From: Desulfarculus sp. | GTDB taxonomy: Bacteria > Desulfobacterota > Desulfarculia > Desulfarculales > Desulfarculaceae | Length of the DNA: 64,000 nt | Assembly: GCA_016218705.1 (NCBI GenBank) | Contig: JACRDC010000044.1 | Span: 1-64,000 of the forward strand | Reading direction: 5' to 3' | Shown here: positions 48,195 to 56,275 of the stretch, piece after piece | Layout of the letters: each line of letters begins with the position of its first letter | How positions within the stretch are numbered: the first letter of the stretch is position 1 | Made by a program: the position numbers and the translations under genes | Notes under the pieces: model-generated | The model's input: the letters and a program-made list of their open reading frames with translations, nothing else | Database searches by the model: none | What the model was told of the DNA's origin: nothing

Positions 48195-48728
48195 ATGGCC
48201 GAGCATGCCGGGAGCCCGCTGGTGGCCAAGCGCTTCTTTGTGGACTTCACCTTTGACATCACCTCGGCCGACTACTGGGCCACCTATACTCGGGACGCCA
48301 CCCTGGCCGCCGTGCCCTTGGACCGCGCCTTGGTCAGGAGGGTGGGCTACCTGGCCGGGCGCTCGGACGGCGGCGGCAGCGGTGTTTACTGGACCATCAG
48401 CGATGGCGGGTTGTGGTTTACCAGCCCCACCAACCTGCGTTTGGTGTACGTGGGCCAGTACCACACCTCACCGCTCAGCGGCCAAATCTTCCGCGCCGAA
48501 GTGATCATCCTGAACAGTAAACCAAAGAGCCTGCAAAACATCGCGGGCAACGCCGCCGCCACCCAGACCATCGCTCCCGTGGATACCAACAAGGCCGTGA
48601 TCATGGACGGCATGTTTCACATGAACAACAGCTATGCCGACCTGTACCCCAACTTCGCCTCATCCTCGCAAATCGCCTGGTCAGCTTCGCTCACCGCCAA
48701 TGACCGCTATCAGGTGGTGGAGTTTTAG
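48195..48728 (+). CDS. Hypothetical tail-region protein
   Basis: This 177-aa protein (KRFFVDFTFDITSADYWATY, VYWTISDGGLWFTSPTNLRL, QTIAPVDTNKAVIMDGMFHM) is beta-rich. It lies 2 bp after the fibre gene and may be a fibre tip or accessory. No family is recognised. Confidence 0.55.
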   Translation: MAEHAGSPLVAKRFFVDFTFDITSADYWATYTRDATLAAVPLDRALVRRVGYLAGRSDGGGSGVYWTISDGGLWFTSPTNLRLVYVGQYHTSPLSGQIFRAEVIILNSKPKSLQNIAGNAAATQTIAPVDTNKAVIMDGMFHMNNSYADLYPNFASSSQIAWSASLTANDRYQVVEF

Positions 48729-48737
48729 GAGGTCCCC

Positions 48738-49358
48738 ATGGTCTACGTGTTTGATCAAAATGGTGCCTGCCTGGAGCGCAACCTGGTCAGCCCGCCTCCT
48801 CCCCTGGCCGCCTTCCAGGCCAACCATGGCCCTGGCGTGATTCTGCTTGAGTTAGGCAGCGACCCGCATTCTGGCGTGCCCCTGGACAACCTGCGCGGCC
48901 TCATCGAGGAGGGCTCGGTCACGGGCATCGAAGCTGATCCCTCCTGGACCCCGCCCGTCTCGCCAGATCCGCCCACGGCGGCACCTGATTTGCTGGCTGA
49001 GCTGGCCGCCAAGGTCGACCGCTTGCCCATCAGCATCCACAGCACCCGGGCCGAGGACCAGAAGGAGTTCCTCAAGGCCTTTGCCATTCCCTGGGTTAAG
49101 GCTCACCCCGATTCACCCGCCGTGGAGGCCAGCCTGGCCATCATGGCCGCCCTGCGGGCCGAGTTCCCTTCAGACCCCATTGTGGTCCTGGTCCACGACA
49201 AGGACCTTATGAGCGGACGAGAGGACGGGCTCTTGATGAGCTATGCCGACTCGGCCCACACCGCCGGCCTGACTCCCGACAAGTCTTGGCAGGCCTTGCG
49301 GGCCTTGATCGTGGCCGCCCCGGAGCAGCAGCTCCGGGAAGCCCTGCGGCGGCTGTAG
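48738..49358 (+). CDS. Hypothetical tail-region protein, possible fibre chaperone
   Basis: This 206-aa protein starts VYVFDQNGACLERNLVSPPP, has a Pro-rich linker (about 70-95) and a helical C-terminal domain (ILVLVHDKDL-like segment, then SWQALRALIVAAPEQQLREA). Its position after the fibre genes fits a chaperone, but this is only inference. Confidence 0.5.
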   Translation: MVYVFDQNGACLERNLVSPPPPLAAFQANHGPGVILLELGSDPHSGVPLDNLRGLIEEGSVTGIEADPSWTPPVSPDPPTAAPDLLAELAAKVDRLPISIHSTRAEDQKEFLKAFAIPWVKAHPDSPAVEASLAIMAALRAEFPSDPIVVLVHDKDLMSGREDGLLMSYADSAHTAGLTPDKSWQALRALIVAAPEQQLREALRRL

Positions 49359-49361
49359 GTC

Positions 49362-49721
49362 ATGGAACAGCTATTTACCCAATACCCGGCGCTACCCATG
49401 GTCATGCTCCTGGGCGCCTATGAGCTGGCCAAGTTTCTGGGCAAGCAGGGCTGGGCTTGGCTCACCGGAGTGGCCTCCAGGAGCGTCACCAAGGATGCCT
49501 GTCTGGACTGCAAGAATCAGATCAAGGCTGACCTGCAGGTGGGCGACGACCTGTTTCTGCTGCTCCTGGAAGGCCAGGCCCTACAGACCCAAGCCATCCT
49601 GCAAATGTGCAACCCGGCCGAGGAGAGCTGCCAGGAGATCATACGTGGCCTCAAGGCCCACAACCTCAAGCTGGTGACCCACCGCGAAAGGAGACACAGT
49701 CATGCCCAGTCCCTCCAATGA
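49362..49721 (+). CDS. Small protein before endolysin, possible holin-like
   Basis: This 119-aa protein has one hydrophobic N-terminal segment (PALPMVMLLGAYELAKFLGK) and CLDCKNQIKADLQVGDDLFL, LQMCNPAEESCQEIIRG. It overlaps the endolysin gene by 20 nt. A single-membrane-segment holin or antiholin is possible; the Cys-rich soluble part is unusual for one. Confidence 0.45.
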   Translation: MEQLFTQYPALPMVMLLGAYELAKFLGKQGWAWLTGVASRSVTKDACLDCKNQIKADLQVGDDLFLLLLEGQALQTQAILQMCNPAEESCQEIIRGLKAHNLKLVTHRERRHSHAQSLQ

Positions 49722-50214
49722 TCCTCGCCAGGCCGTGGTGGCCAAGGTCAAGGCCTTCTGGCCCCTGATCGTGGCGGCTGCCCACAACCACGCCATTGAT
49801 CCGGCCATCCTGGCTGGCCTGGTCTGCCAGGAGAGCGCTGGCGATCCGAAGGCCAAGCGCCATGAGCCCAGATACCGCTGGCTCTTTGGCGATGACCCGG
49901 GAGAGCAACCCCGCCTGCCCGCGGGCGAGACCCTGGCCCAGGACCTGGACGAGCAGCATTGGTCCTATGGCCTGTGCCAGATCATGGGCGCCGTGGCTCG
50001 CGAGCACGGCTACAGCGGGCACCTGGAAGACCTGGCCGACCCCGCCATCAATCTGGACCTGGGCGCCAGGCACCTGCGGGCCAAAATCCGGCAGGCCTAT
50101 GGTGACCTGCGAGCGGGCCTGCTTCTTTACAACGGCGGCGGCAACAAGACCTATCCCGAGCGCGTGCTGGCCTGGGCCAAGAACTTCGAACCCCAACCGG
50201 CTTCGGCCGATTGA
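49702..50214 (+). CDS. Lytic transglycosylase endolysin
   Basis: This 170-aa protein matches SLT-type lytic transglycosylases: ILAGLVCQESAGDPKAKR with the catalytic Glu at about residue 46, YGLCQIMGAVAREHGY, INLDLGARHLRAKIRQAY and LLLYNGGGNKTYPERVL. It has no signal peptide, so release needs a holin. It cleaves glycan strands at lysis. Confidence 0.88.
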   Translation: MPSPSNDPRQAVVAKVKAFWPLIVAAAHNHAIDPAILAGLVCQESAGDPKAKRHEPRYRWLFGDDPGEQPRLPAGETLAQDLDEQHWSYGLCQIMGAVAREHGYSGHLEDLADPAINLDLGARHLRAKIRQAYGDLRAGLLLYNGGGNKTYPERVLAWAKNFEPQPASAD

Positions 50215-50250
50215 CTGACCAAACCATGTGCAACGAAAGAGAGGAACACC

Positions 50251-50478
50251 ATGGACCTGGCAATGAAGATCGCCCTGCCTCTGATCATGAAGATGGTGCC
50301 CCAATTGATTTCTTTGGTCACGCCCGCCTTGCGGGGTGTGATCTGGAACGGGGTGCAGACCTTCAAAGCGAAAGCCTACGAAACCCCCAACCCGGCGGAC
50401 AACATCCTGGCCGATGCCCTGGAGGGCCTGGTGGTCGGTCTGGGTTTGGTTCCGCCGGACTCCCAGCCCGCCTCGTAG
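50251..50478 (+). CDS. Small hypothetical protein in lysis region
   Basis: This 75-aa protein (MKIALPLIMKMVPQLISLVT, then NPADNILADALEGLVVGLGL) is amphipathic with two short hydrophobic stretches. GAGAGGA lies upstream. It could take part in lysis; no family is recognised. Confidence 0.5.
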   Translation: MDLAMKIALPLIMKMVPQLISLVTPALRGVIWNGVQTFKAKAYETPNPADNILADALEGLVVGLGLVPPDSQPAS

Positions 50479-50483
50479 GCATC

Positions 50484-50609
50484 GTGAAGGTGGCGGGGGC
50501 CGTGGGTCTGGCCCTGGTGACCCACGCCCCCCTGAAGGATCAAGGTTCCATGCTGCCCGACCAGGACGGCGCCGGGCCGTTGGGAGGTGATGACGATGGG
50601 ATTACTTAA
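50484..50609 (+). CDS. Possible 41-aa lysis-region microprotein
   Basis: The frame from GTG 50484 reads VKVAGAVGLALVTHAPLKDQ and then an acidic tail, overlapping the next gene. Only position and overlap support it. Confidence 0.28.
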   Translation: MKVAGAVGLALVTHAPLKDQGSMLPDQDGAGPLGGDDDGIT

Positions 50610-51024
50610 GAGGTTATCCGCCCTGGCGGCGCTGCTAGCGGTGCTGGCGGGCCTGGGCGGGTGCGCGGCCTATTACAAGGCCGTGGAAGAGAGCAACAAG
50701 GCCTGGGCCTTCAACCCCCGGGTGGCCAGGATCAAGCTGACGCCCGTGGACCCCAGCAAGCCGGCTCAGATAATCAACGGCACCCTCGAAGCTGAGATAC
50801 CTCTGGATTCCTGGCAGCGGCCCATGGAGCCTGACTCCCCTGGTAAACAGGTGGGCCAGGTGTTGGAGAAGGCCACGCCCCTGGGCACGGCCGTGGCCGT
50901 GGGGGATGCCATCAAGTCCGTTGCGGGCAAGGGCAGCAGCACAAGCACCAAGGACAGCCACGATGTTAACAACAGCAACAATCAAGACCGGCATGACAGC
51001 GTAAGCGGCAGCGGGGCTCCCTGA
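50596..51024 (+). CDS. Small lipoprotein, possible spanin
   Basis: From ATG 50596 (GGGAGGTGAT upstream) this gives 142 aa with a lipobox (LAALLAVLAGLGGCAAYY, Cys at about residue 24). The body has KAWAFNPRVARIKLTPVDP and a hydrophilic Ser/Asn/Asp-rich tail. It is the last gene before the terminator of element B. A spanin outer-membrane subunit or a lysogenic conversion lipoprotein are both possible. Confidence 0.55.
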   Translation: MGLLKRLSALAALLAVLAGLGGCAAYYKAVEESNKAWAFNPRVARIKLTPVDPSKPAQIINGTLEAEIPLDSWQRPMEPDSPGKQVGQVLEKATPLGTAVAVGDAIKSVAGKGSSTSTKDSHDVNNSNNQDRHDSVSGSGAP

Positions 51025-51052
51025 AAGTCAAGGCGTATGGCTTGAAATACAT

Positions 51053-51078
51053 GGCCCTCCCCGGTGGCGGGGAGGGCC
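51053..51078 (+). terminator. Terminator at the end of element B late operon
   Basis: GGCCCTCCCC-GGTGGC-GGGGAGGGCC is a perfect 10-bp stem followed by AAAA on the + strand, so it lacks a T-run in the late-gene direction but still marks the boundary between the prophage and the leftward genes. Confidence 0.5.
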
Positions 51079-51133
51079 AAAACGCTGCCCTAAAGTGAAT
51101 TTTGAGTAACGGGTAATTTATCAGCCGAGTGGG

Positions 51134-52135
51134 CTACATGATGATGCCTTTCAGAAGGACATCGTAGACTTTTCCATTGGACTCGATACCCAGCCTTTCC
51201 TCAAAGGGGCCTGCGGGCAGATTTTCAGTCCGTGGACTTACGACCAACTTAAGCTTCTGCTCGGGCTCCGACCAACGCTCCTCCAACTTGAAATGGTCAT
51301 GATTGTACAGTATGTTGCCGACAATCAGCTTATCCGCGCAGGTATTTTGAACTAGGATAGTACGGCCCACCTTGCCCTGCAAGTTCATTTTTACCTCGCC
51401 GAAATGTATCTCTTGGGGCTGGATTGTGAAAGGGCCACGTATATTAGCAGTTACGTGGATACTCACCATGGGCGAATCGGGAATCAGGAGGTTGATTGGT
51501 CCGGTAAAATTCTTGGGCTCCTTGACGCGGGAGCGCAACGTCAGGTCGTAGGAGCGGCCATCAGGCCGTGGGGCAGCCACCACGTCCAAGTACTCCATCA
51601 AGGAGTTCTCTATCGCGACGATCACCAGGGGACCACCCTCAGCATCGCTCACATTGAAGGAGATGCTGGGATTCTGGTCCAGGCAGCCCTCAAGTTTCAG
51701 ATTGCGCCCCTTGTCCACCTTGACCTGGCTTACGGATTCGCCAGTCATTATTAGTGTGATGGAGGGATTGGTAGGGTCGTTGGTCTTGACCGTTGCGGTT
51801 TTGCGGTAGGAGCCCGCGATGCCGCTGGTATGCAATTCCAAGTTGATAACTCCCTTGCCGCCGGGTTTGGTCACCTTGTCGAACTGGGCCAGAGTGCAGC
51901 CACAGGAGGTGGTGACGCTTTCAACAACCAGGTCCGCTTGGCCCTGGTTAATGAAGGCGAACTGGGCGGTGAGAGTCTGTCCTTCCTTGACGGTAGGGAC
52001 GATATCCTCTGTTCTTTCTAACGCGATCTTGGGGGTTGCTGGTTCGACATTGGATGTCTCGGCGAAAGCGACAGAAGCCCAAAAAGCGCACGCCTGCACC
52101 GCGATCAACAAAATTAGACGAAACAGCCTTGGCAT
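51134..52135 (-). CDS. Secreted DUF1573 protein
   Basis: This 333-aa protein has a signal peptide (LFRLILLIAVQACAFWASVA, cleavage near FAE) and a DUF1573 Ig-like domain at about 40-130 with VVESVTTSCGCTLAQFD, followed by two more beta-sandwich regions. The SCGC motif is the family hallmark. It is exported to the periplasm or outside. It follows the small gene at 52142 by 6 bp. Confidence 0.82.
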   Translation of the reverse strand: MPRLFRLILLIAVQACAFWASVAFAETSNVEPATPKIALERTEDIVPTVKEGQTLTAQFAFINQGQADLVVESVTTSCGCTLAQFDKVTKPGGKGVINLELHTSGIAGSYRKTATVKTNDPTNPSITLIMTGESVSQVKVDKGRNLKLEGCLDQNPSISFNVSDAEGGPLVIVAIENSLMEYLDVVAAPRPDGRSYDLTLRSRVKEPKNFTGPINLLIPDSPMVSIHVTANIRGPFTIQPQEIHFGEVKMNLQGKVGRTILVQNTCADKLIVGNILYNHDHFKLEERWSEPEQKLKLVVSPRTENLPAGPFEERLGIESNGKVYDVLLKGIIM

Positions 52136-52141
52136 ATAATT

Positions 52142-52333
52142 TTAGCCTTTATTATGCGACTGACGCCGCGTTTCTTCCCAGTGAGAGCCTTCCGGTGCCG
52201 CTTGGTGCATTGCCTGAGCCCGATCAACGATATTCTCAGGAATCATCCCCCAGCATTCCGGCCTTCCCCAGGACTCCACAACCTTGTACGGTTTCTTTGG
52301 CTTGGCGGCATAAGCGGGAGCACGAAGCGCCAT
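52142..52333 (-). CDS. Possible small protein upstream of DUF1573 gene
   Basis: This 63-aa frame begins MALRAPAYAAKPKKPYKVVE and contains WGRPECWGMIPENIVDRAQA. It ends 6 bp before the DUF1573 start, which looks operonic. The true start may differ; an exported small protein with a damaged signal is possible. No family is recognised. Confidence 0.35.
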   Translation of the reverse strand: MALRAPAYAAKPKKPYKVVESWGRPECWGMIPENIVDRAQAMHQAAPEGSHWEETRRQSHNKG

Positions 52334-52356
52334 CCGTCTTGAGGCGTTTCAATGCC

Positions 52357-52818
52357 CTACAACCACCTACGGACTCTCGCTTGGTAGGAAACGTACTCTG
52401 CGCCAAAAAGAGAAGACAGTGCACGCTCCTCGGGAGCGATTTGAAATCGGTTTAGGTAGACCACAAAGCCCGGGATGAGCACGAAAGCGAGGGCATTCAG
52501 GAGAAAGGACGCCCACCCCAAAAGCGCGAACACCATGCCCAGATACATCGGGTTCCGCGTGAAACGATACACGCCAGATACGACAAGGGATGAGGTGGAA
52601 CCGGGCTTCGTTGGATTGACTGTCGTGCGTGCGCGGCGAAAAGAGATCCCGCCCGCAACGACTATGCCTAGGCCGACAGCTACCAGAATAGCGCCCGCAG
52701 AAGCGCGTGCGGTCACGGACAGGTGGAAGGAGGGAACGGCCAACGAAGCGCCCCACATGCCGAGAGCGGCGATGAGCGTGACTACGACCGGAGGTATTTT
52801 CAACTCAAGGGCATTCAC
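52357..52818 (-). CDS. Isoprenylcysteine/phospholipid methyltransferase-like membrane protein
   Basis: This 153-aa protein has four to five membrane segments (VVVTLIAALGMWGASLAVPS, AGAILVAVGLGIVVAGG) and the family motif GVYRFTRNPMYLGMVFALLG at about 84-103, with PEERALSSLFGAEYVSYQAR near the end. This is the ICMT/PEMT-like pattern with SAM bound near the C-terminus. The substrate is unknown. Confidence 0.85.
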   Translation of the reverse strand: MNALELKIPPVVVTLIAALGMWGASLAVPSFHLSVTARASAGAILVAVGLGIVVAGGISFRRARTTVNPTKPGSTSSLVVSGVYRFTRNPMYLGMVFALLGWASFLLNALAFVLIPGFVVYLNRFQIAPEERALSSLFGAEYVSYQARVRRWL

Positions 52819-52933
52819 GACACACTCCTATAGCATAACGAGAATTGGTCCAGATTGTGTGACCGTTACCGAAAGTGGTCACGGGCCGGGGGGTACCGCC
52901 CCGCAATAAACGTTAGCCAAGGGAGTCCCCATG

Positions 52934-53752
52934 CTATTTGGTAAAAGGGTGCTCAAAAGATAGATAGAACAACACCCCGAAGTCTTCGCGAGAAGCGTCG
53001 AAACCTATAGGAAAAGCGATCCCCGGCACCACTTGCAGGCCCGATTCAAAGTCAATGGCGAACCGAACGCCAGGACTCAGCAGGAAGGTGTTATCGCGCC
53101 CCGTCTTGTTGGCGGCGGTCACGTTGTCGTTGCCGTACCAGACGCCCTCCAGCATCAAATCTAGCCCCGGCACCAGGCCATAGATCAGACTGGCGCCCGC
53201 GTTGTAGGCCACGGTGTCCGCCCGCGCCCCGCCAGATTCTCTACTGTCGGGCACGTAAGTAATCCCAAGATTGAGATGGCTGACCAGTCTGTCAGACAAG
53301 GTCAGGCTCACCGGCAAACTAAACTGATAGCCCCAGGCGTCGCTGCCAAGACCGCGCCGGTAATCCCCGGACGGGGCCAGGAGAGACAGGCGAGGGGCTA
53401 CCGCCACCTCGTCGCGCATCACCAATTGATAGCGATAGTTCAGGGCCACGTCGCCCAAACCGGTGTTGCCCGAATCATCCGACTTGTGCACCACGGGAAT
53501 GGTATAGGAAAACTGGTGCGCTTGACTGAAGACAGGCCATTCCTGGGTGAAGTTGTACTGCCAGTTCCTGGACTTGCGCATGTACTGGAAGACGTTGATA
53601 TGCTGCACCACGCCTTCCTCCTGGTTGTAGGCCTCCTCCAGCAGGAAGGAGTTGTCCTGTATCCTTTCGCCCGCGGCGGCCAAGCCGGTCAACAGGATCA
53701 GCAGGCACGCTGCCATTGGCATTACTTTCATGGCTGGTTTGCAGGAAGCCAT
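52934..53752 (-). CDS. Outer-membrane beta-barrel transporter-like protein
   Basis: From ATG 53752 (GGAGAT upstream) this gives 272 aa with a signal peptide (KVMPMAACLLILLTGLAAAG). The rest is an alternating beta-barrel pattern: YTIPVVHKSDDSGNTGLGDV, LSLLAPSGDYRRGLGSDAWG, NLGITYVPDSRESG, VVPGIAFPIGFDASR and a final strand LFYLSFEHPF. It resembles the MetA-pathway-of-phenol-degradation/transporter porin group. The substrate is unknown. Confidence 0.72.
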   Translation of the reverse strand: MASCKPAMKVMPMAACLLILLTGLAAAGERIQDNSFLLEEAYNQEEGVVQHINVFQYMRKSRNWQYNFTQEWPVFSQAHQFSYTIPVVHKSDDSGNTGLGDVALNYRYQLVMRDEVAVAPRLSLLAPSGDYRRGLGSDAWGYQFSLPVSLTLSDRLVSHLNLGITYVPDSRESGGARADTVAYNAGASLIYGLVPGLDLMLEGVWYGNDNVTAANKTGRDNTFLLSPGVRFAIDFESGLQVVPGIAFPIGFDASREDFGVLFYLSFEHPFTK

Positions 53753-54064
53753 ATCAGATCTCCATTTCCGTTTGTTGGCGCCGCAAAAACCCGATTGGTT
53801 GTTGTTGAGTCTCAGTTTCAACAAATAATACCATATTAACTTGCTTCGTCAAGGCCACATGCCAGGCCACATGACGGTTCAAGGAAGAATTGGCAGCATC
53901 AAGGAATCAGCCTGGAGGGCGGCTGACGATGGAGCTGGCTCGCTGGCGAGCAGAGGAGGCTGAGACTCCAAATACAAGGAGGAAAGCCTGGCGCACCCAT
54001 GCAGAGGGTGCGCCAGGCTTCGCTTGCGGTAGGGCTTAGGGGCGCGTCAAATCAACCCGCCATA
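53753..54064. other. Non-coding stretch between secreted-protein genes
   Basis: About 310 bp without a supported gene. It holds a terminator hairpin (53984-54020), a short duplication of CAGGCCACATG near 53855-53870, and an AT-rich segment at 53820-53845 that may carry the promoter of the barrel gene. Confidence 0.5.
53984..54020 (-). terminator. Terminator of the EF-hand protein gene
   Basis: A 15-bp near-perfect stem: AAGCCTGGCGCACCC and GGGTGCGCCAGGCTT around ATGCAGA. Read leftward it is followed by TCCTCCTTG, a weak T-rich tail. It lies 45 bp after the gene at 54065. Confidence 0.65.
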
Positions 54065-54643
54065 TCAATCATGGTTCGAGTTGCCTTTGAACCCATCATC
54101 ATCGTACCCGTGCCCATAGTTTCCGTTGCCGGGGTTGGCGCCCGCGTTTGGCGCCCAAACCTGGAAGCCATCATGGATTCCATCCCTGTTCTGATCCATC
54201 CAGGCCCCCAACTGGTTGGCGCCAGCGGTATTCCACGCGGTTTGGAATTCGAACATGTCGTGCAGGCCGTCCTTGTTGTTGTCAACCCATCCACCCAGGT
54301 GCCCATCGGTGAACACTTGCCACTGGGCTTGGTCCAGGGCTCCCTTGGGCAGGGCGTATCCCTGACCAGGCATGGCCTGCCATTGACTGGGGTCGTTGAA
54401 CCAGCTCGGGAGGGAGGCGTTGGTGCTGGCGCCCTTCCACCATTGAATGGCGTTCTGGTCCATCTGGTATTGGGCGCCCGCGCCCACGTTGGGGTCGCTG
54501 TGCGTGTCCAGCGGTGAAAAGTGCTCCCATTTCTGCGGATTGGCCGCATGAGGCCCGGCCTGGGCGGGGAGTGCCCCCAAGGCCACAATACCTGCCGTTA
54601 GCAGGATGGCGAGAGTGGAGACGGCGCGTTTTACCTTCATCAT
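54065..54643 (-). CDS. Secreted protein with EF-hand/dockerin-like calcium loops
   Basis: This 192-aa protein has a signal peptide (VSTLAILLTAGIVALGALPA, cut near QAG). It has two calcium-loop motifs, DNNKDGLHDMFE (about 129-140) and DQNRDGIHDGFQ (about 155-166), of the DxNxDGxxD type. The tail is Gly/Asn/Asp-rich. It follows the lipoprotein gene by 15 bp in the same direction. A calcium-dependent surface or matrix protein is possible. Confidence 0.65.
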   Translation of the reverse strand: MMKVKRAVSTLAILLTAGIVALGALPAQAGPHAANPQKWEHFSPLDTHSDPNVGAGAQYQMDQNAIQWWKGASTNASLPSWFNDPSQWQAMPGQGYALPKGALDQAQWQVFTDGHLGGWVDNNKDGLHDMFEFQTAWNTAGANQLGAWMDQNRDGIHDGFQVWAPNAGANPGNGNYGHGYDDDGFKGNSNHD

Positions 54644-54658
54644 GACGTTCCTTTCGAG

Positions 54659-55156
54659 TTAGCTGTTGCGCGACGCTTGGGTAAGCGCCCGGTTGTTGCC
54701 GCAGTCGAAAACATTGGACCAGGTGAATGGGCTCTCCTCGTGGAAGGCGAGCCGCACCTGGAGGCCGTCACCGGCCTTCACTGGGAACTCGAACTTGAAC
54801 CCGGCCAAGGGAGCCAGGCTGCGCGTTTGGTTCTTGGCGGTGAACACGCTGAAGCGCACCATGTTGCTCGCCTTGGCGATCACGGCGCCCTTGGCGTCAT
54901 ACACTGCCACGTCAACGTGTCCCGGGTTTGCGGTGGCGGTTCCCAGCACCTTGCGCTTGACCGCGCCGGTTATCACCAACTCTTCGTTGGATTGGATGAC
55001 CTTGGTGTCAGTGAACGGTGACGGTTGCCCCGATTCACTTATGGCGGCTTGCCCGCTGGCCCGGAGGTCCGCCCCCGTGGTGGCGCAACCGGTGGACAAG
55101 AGCGCGCCGGCCGCCACCAGGGTCGCCAAGGCTATGCCAAAACTCTTTTGCAGCAT
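54659..55156 (-). CDS. Lipoprotein, copy 1
   Basis: From ATG 55156 this gives 165 aa with a lipobox (LATLVAAGALLSTGCATTGA, Cys at about 23). The mature part has TDTKVIQSNEELVITGAVKR, VAVYDAKGAVIAKASNMVRF and FEFPVKAGDGLQVRLAFHEE. It is nearly identical to the gene at 62892-63464 and, as there, lies downstream of the Cys-rich protein. It ends RALTQASRNS, probably the original C-terminus. Function unknown; an envelope role linked to metal stress is plausible from context. Confidence 0.75.
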   Translation of the reverse strand: MLQKSFGIALATLVAAGALLSTGCATTGADLRASGQAAISESGQPSPFTDTKVIQSNEELVITGAVKRKVLGTATANPGHVDVAVYDAKGAVIAKASNMVRFSVFTAKNQTRSLAPLAGFKFEFPVKAGDGLQVRLAFHEESPFTWSNVFDCGNNRALTQASRNS

Positions 55157-55730
55157 GGTCTTTCTCCATTCCCCAAGATTGAAACTGCTCAGTTGACTAT
55201 TCAAAATGGTATTTGCGGGGTCCTGCCGGGCGGACGGCATGATGCGGCCGCCCGGCCTCAACTGGGACAGGGGGGAGAAGCCTAGGCTAAAATTACAACG
55301 GAACTGAGGAGTTGGCGTGTGGGCGTAGGCGTGATTGGGTCCGAGCCCATGGTCCGCAGGACGTACCGGGAGTGTGCGGCGTCGTGGATGGCCGGTAATA
55401 ACGGGTTGGCCAAGGAGTGCGGAGCTTGCTCGGAGGGCCGGGAAGAGACCGCAGCCCCCAGTTGCACCAGGGTGTCCACGCAGGAACAGCAGGAGGCATG
55501 CTCAAAGGCCTGCTCGCCGTCTGCGGGGTGATTGGAAAGGCCATCAGGGGTCCTGGCGCAACACCTTGCACCAGCGACTTCCAGGGACATGCCCTTATCA
55601 GGGGAAACGCAAAGCACTACCGCGCCCGCTCCCTGGGCGACCAGGAGGACAAGGGCGATGGCTATGAAATATGTCGCCTTGCCGTGACGCATCGGAGAAT
55701 CGCCGATATCCCCTTTCGGTTACCTCGCCT
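54695..55730 (-). repeat. Duplicated Cys-rich/lipoprotein gene block, copy 1
   Basis: The block holds the lipoprotein gene, its leader and the Cys-rich gene. Most of it recurs at about 62995-64000 in the same orientation; the spacer between genes is also conserved (AATGGTATTTGCGGGGTCCT in both). The two copies flank the metal-efflux operon. Confidence 0.85.
55282..55692 (-). CDS. Exported Cys-rich protein linked to metal efflux, copy 1
   Basis: This 136-aa protein has an N-terminal signal segment (YFIAIALVLLVAQGAGAVVL) and VVLCVSPDKGMSLEVAGARC, with Cys residues at CC, ASCCSCVD. Proteins with an N-terminal VVLC...G...E motif and scattered Cys commonly stand next to RND metal-efflux genes; the family role is not settled. 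It has a perfect promoter at 55777. Copy 2 lies at 63596-64000. Confidence 0.7.
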   Translation of the reverse strand: MRHGKATYFIAIALVLLVAQGAGAVVLCVSPDKGMSLEVAGARCCARTPDGLSNHPADGEQAFEHASCCSCVDTLVQLGAAVSSRPSEQAPHSLANPLLPAIHDAAHSRYVLRTMGSDPITPTPTRQLLSSVVILA

Positions 55731-55764
55731 GTGCCCTTGACCTAAAGCCAGTAGGACATTCCCA

Positions 55765-56151
55765 CTAATTTAGTATATTATAAGCGAAGATTCGTGCACT
55801 GTCAAGCCAACAGCCAACAGCCAGGCCCTGCCGAATCCAAAGAGACTGGCGTGGAGGCCACATTCCTAACGGTCTGCCCGCCCGCAGACCATTGGCCACC
55901 GCCAACAGCACGGAGGCTTCGTGGGCCGGCGCCGCCACAGTAGTGGTTATGGGGCCCAAGACCGCCGCCGGTATGAGCACGGCCAGCACGATCTGTGAAA
56001 ACACGACGTTTTGCCGGCTGACCCTCCCCGCCTTGCGCCCTATGCGCACGGCGTAGACCAGCTTGGAGAGGTCGTCGGCCATCACCGCCAGATCCGCCGC
56101 TTCCAAGGCGGCGTCCGAGCCGGCCACGCCCATGGCCACCCTGGCGCTTGA
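55765..56151 (-). pseudogene. C-terminal remnant of a heavy-metal P-type ATPase
   Basis: The residues VAMGVAGSDAALEAADLAVM, ADDLSKLVYAVRIGRKAGRV, SRQNVVFSQIVLAVLIPAAV and VLLAVANGLRAGR match the end of the ATP-binding domain and last two membrane helices of ZntA/CadA-type pumps. Everything upstream is lost (TAA at 56152-56154), including the phosphorylation site. After LRAGR the reading runs through unrelated DNA that carries the next promoter. It is a non-functional scar. Confidence 0.85.
55777..55805 (-). promoter_or_regulatory. Consensus sigma-70 promoter before Cys-rich gene copy 1
   Basis: Leftward TTGACA (55800-55805), exactly 17 bp, TATAAT (55777-55782): a perfect consensus. An AT-rich partly symmetric stretch (TAGTATATTATA) lies at the -10 and could bind a repressor. 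The RNA would start about 75 nt before the ATG at 55692. Confidence 0.8.
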
Positions 56152-56275
56152 TTAAGGCCGAGCTTTCGGCACCCCGGCTCAATTGGAGATATCCCGCATG
56201 ATCAACAAACAAGGCTTCTTTATGCATATCCTTGCCATGGGCAAACCGCCCCGTTTGCTGTTGGATTTGATGGCG

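Noticed and set aside
51025-51133. Right attachment site of element B
   Set aside because: I looked for a second copy of the tRNA fragment here and saw none; the prophage end is placed only by gene content and the terminator.
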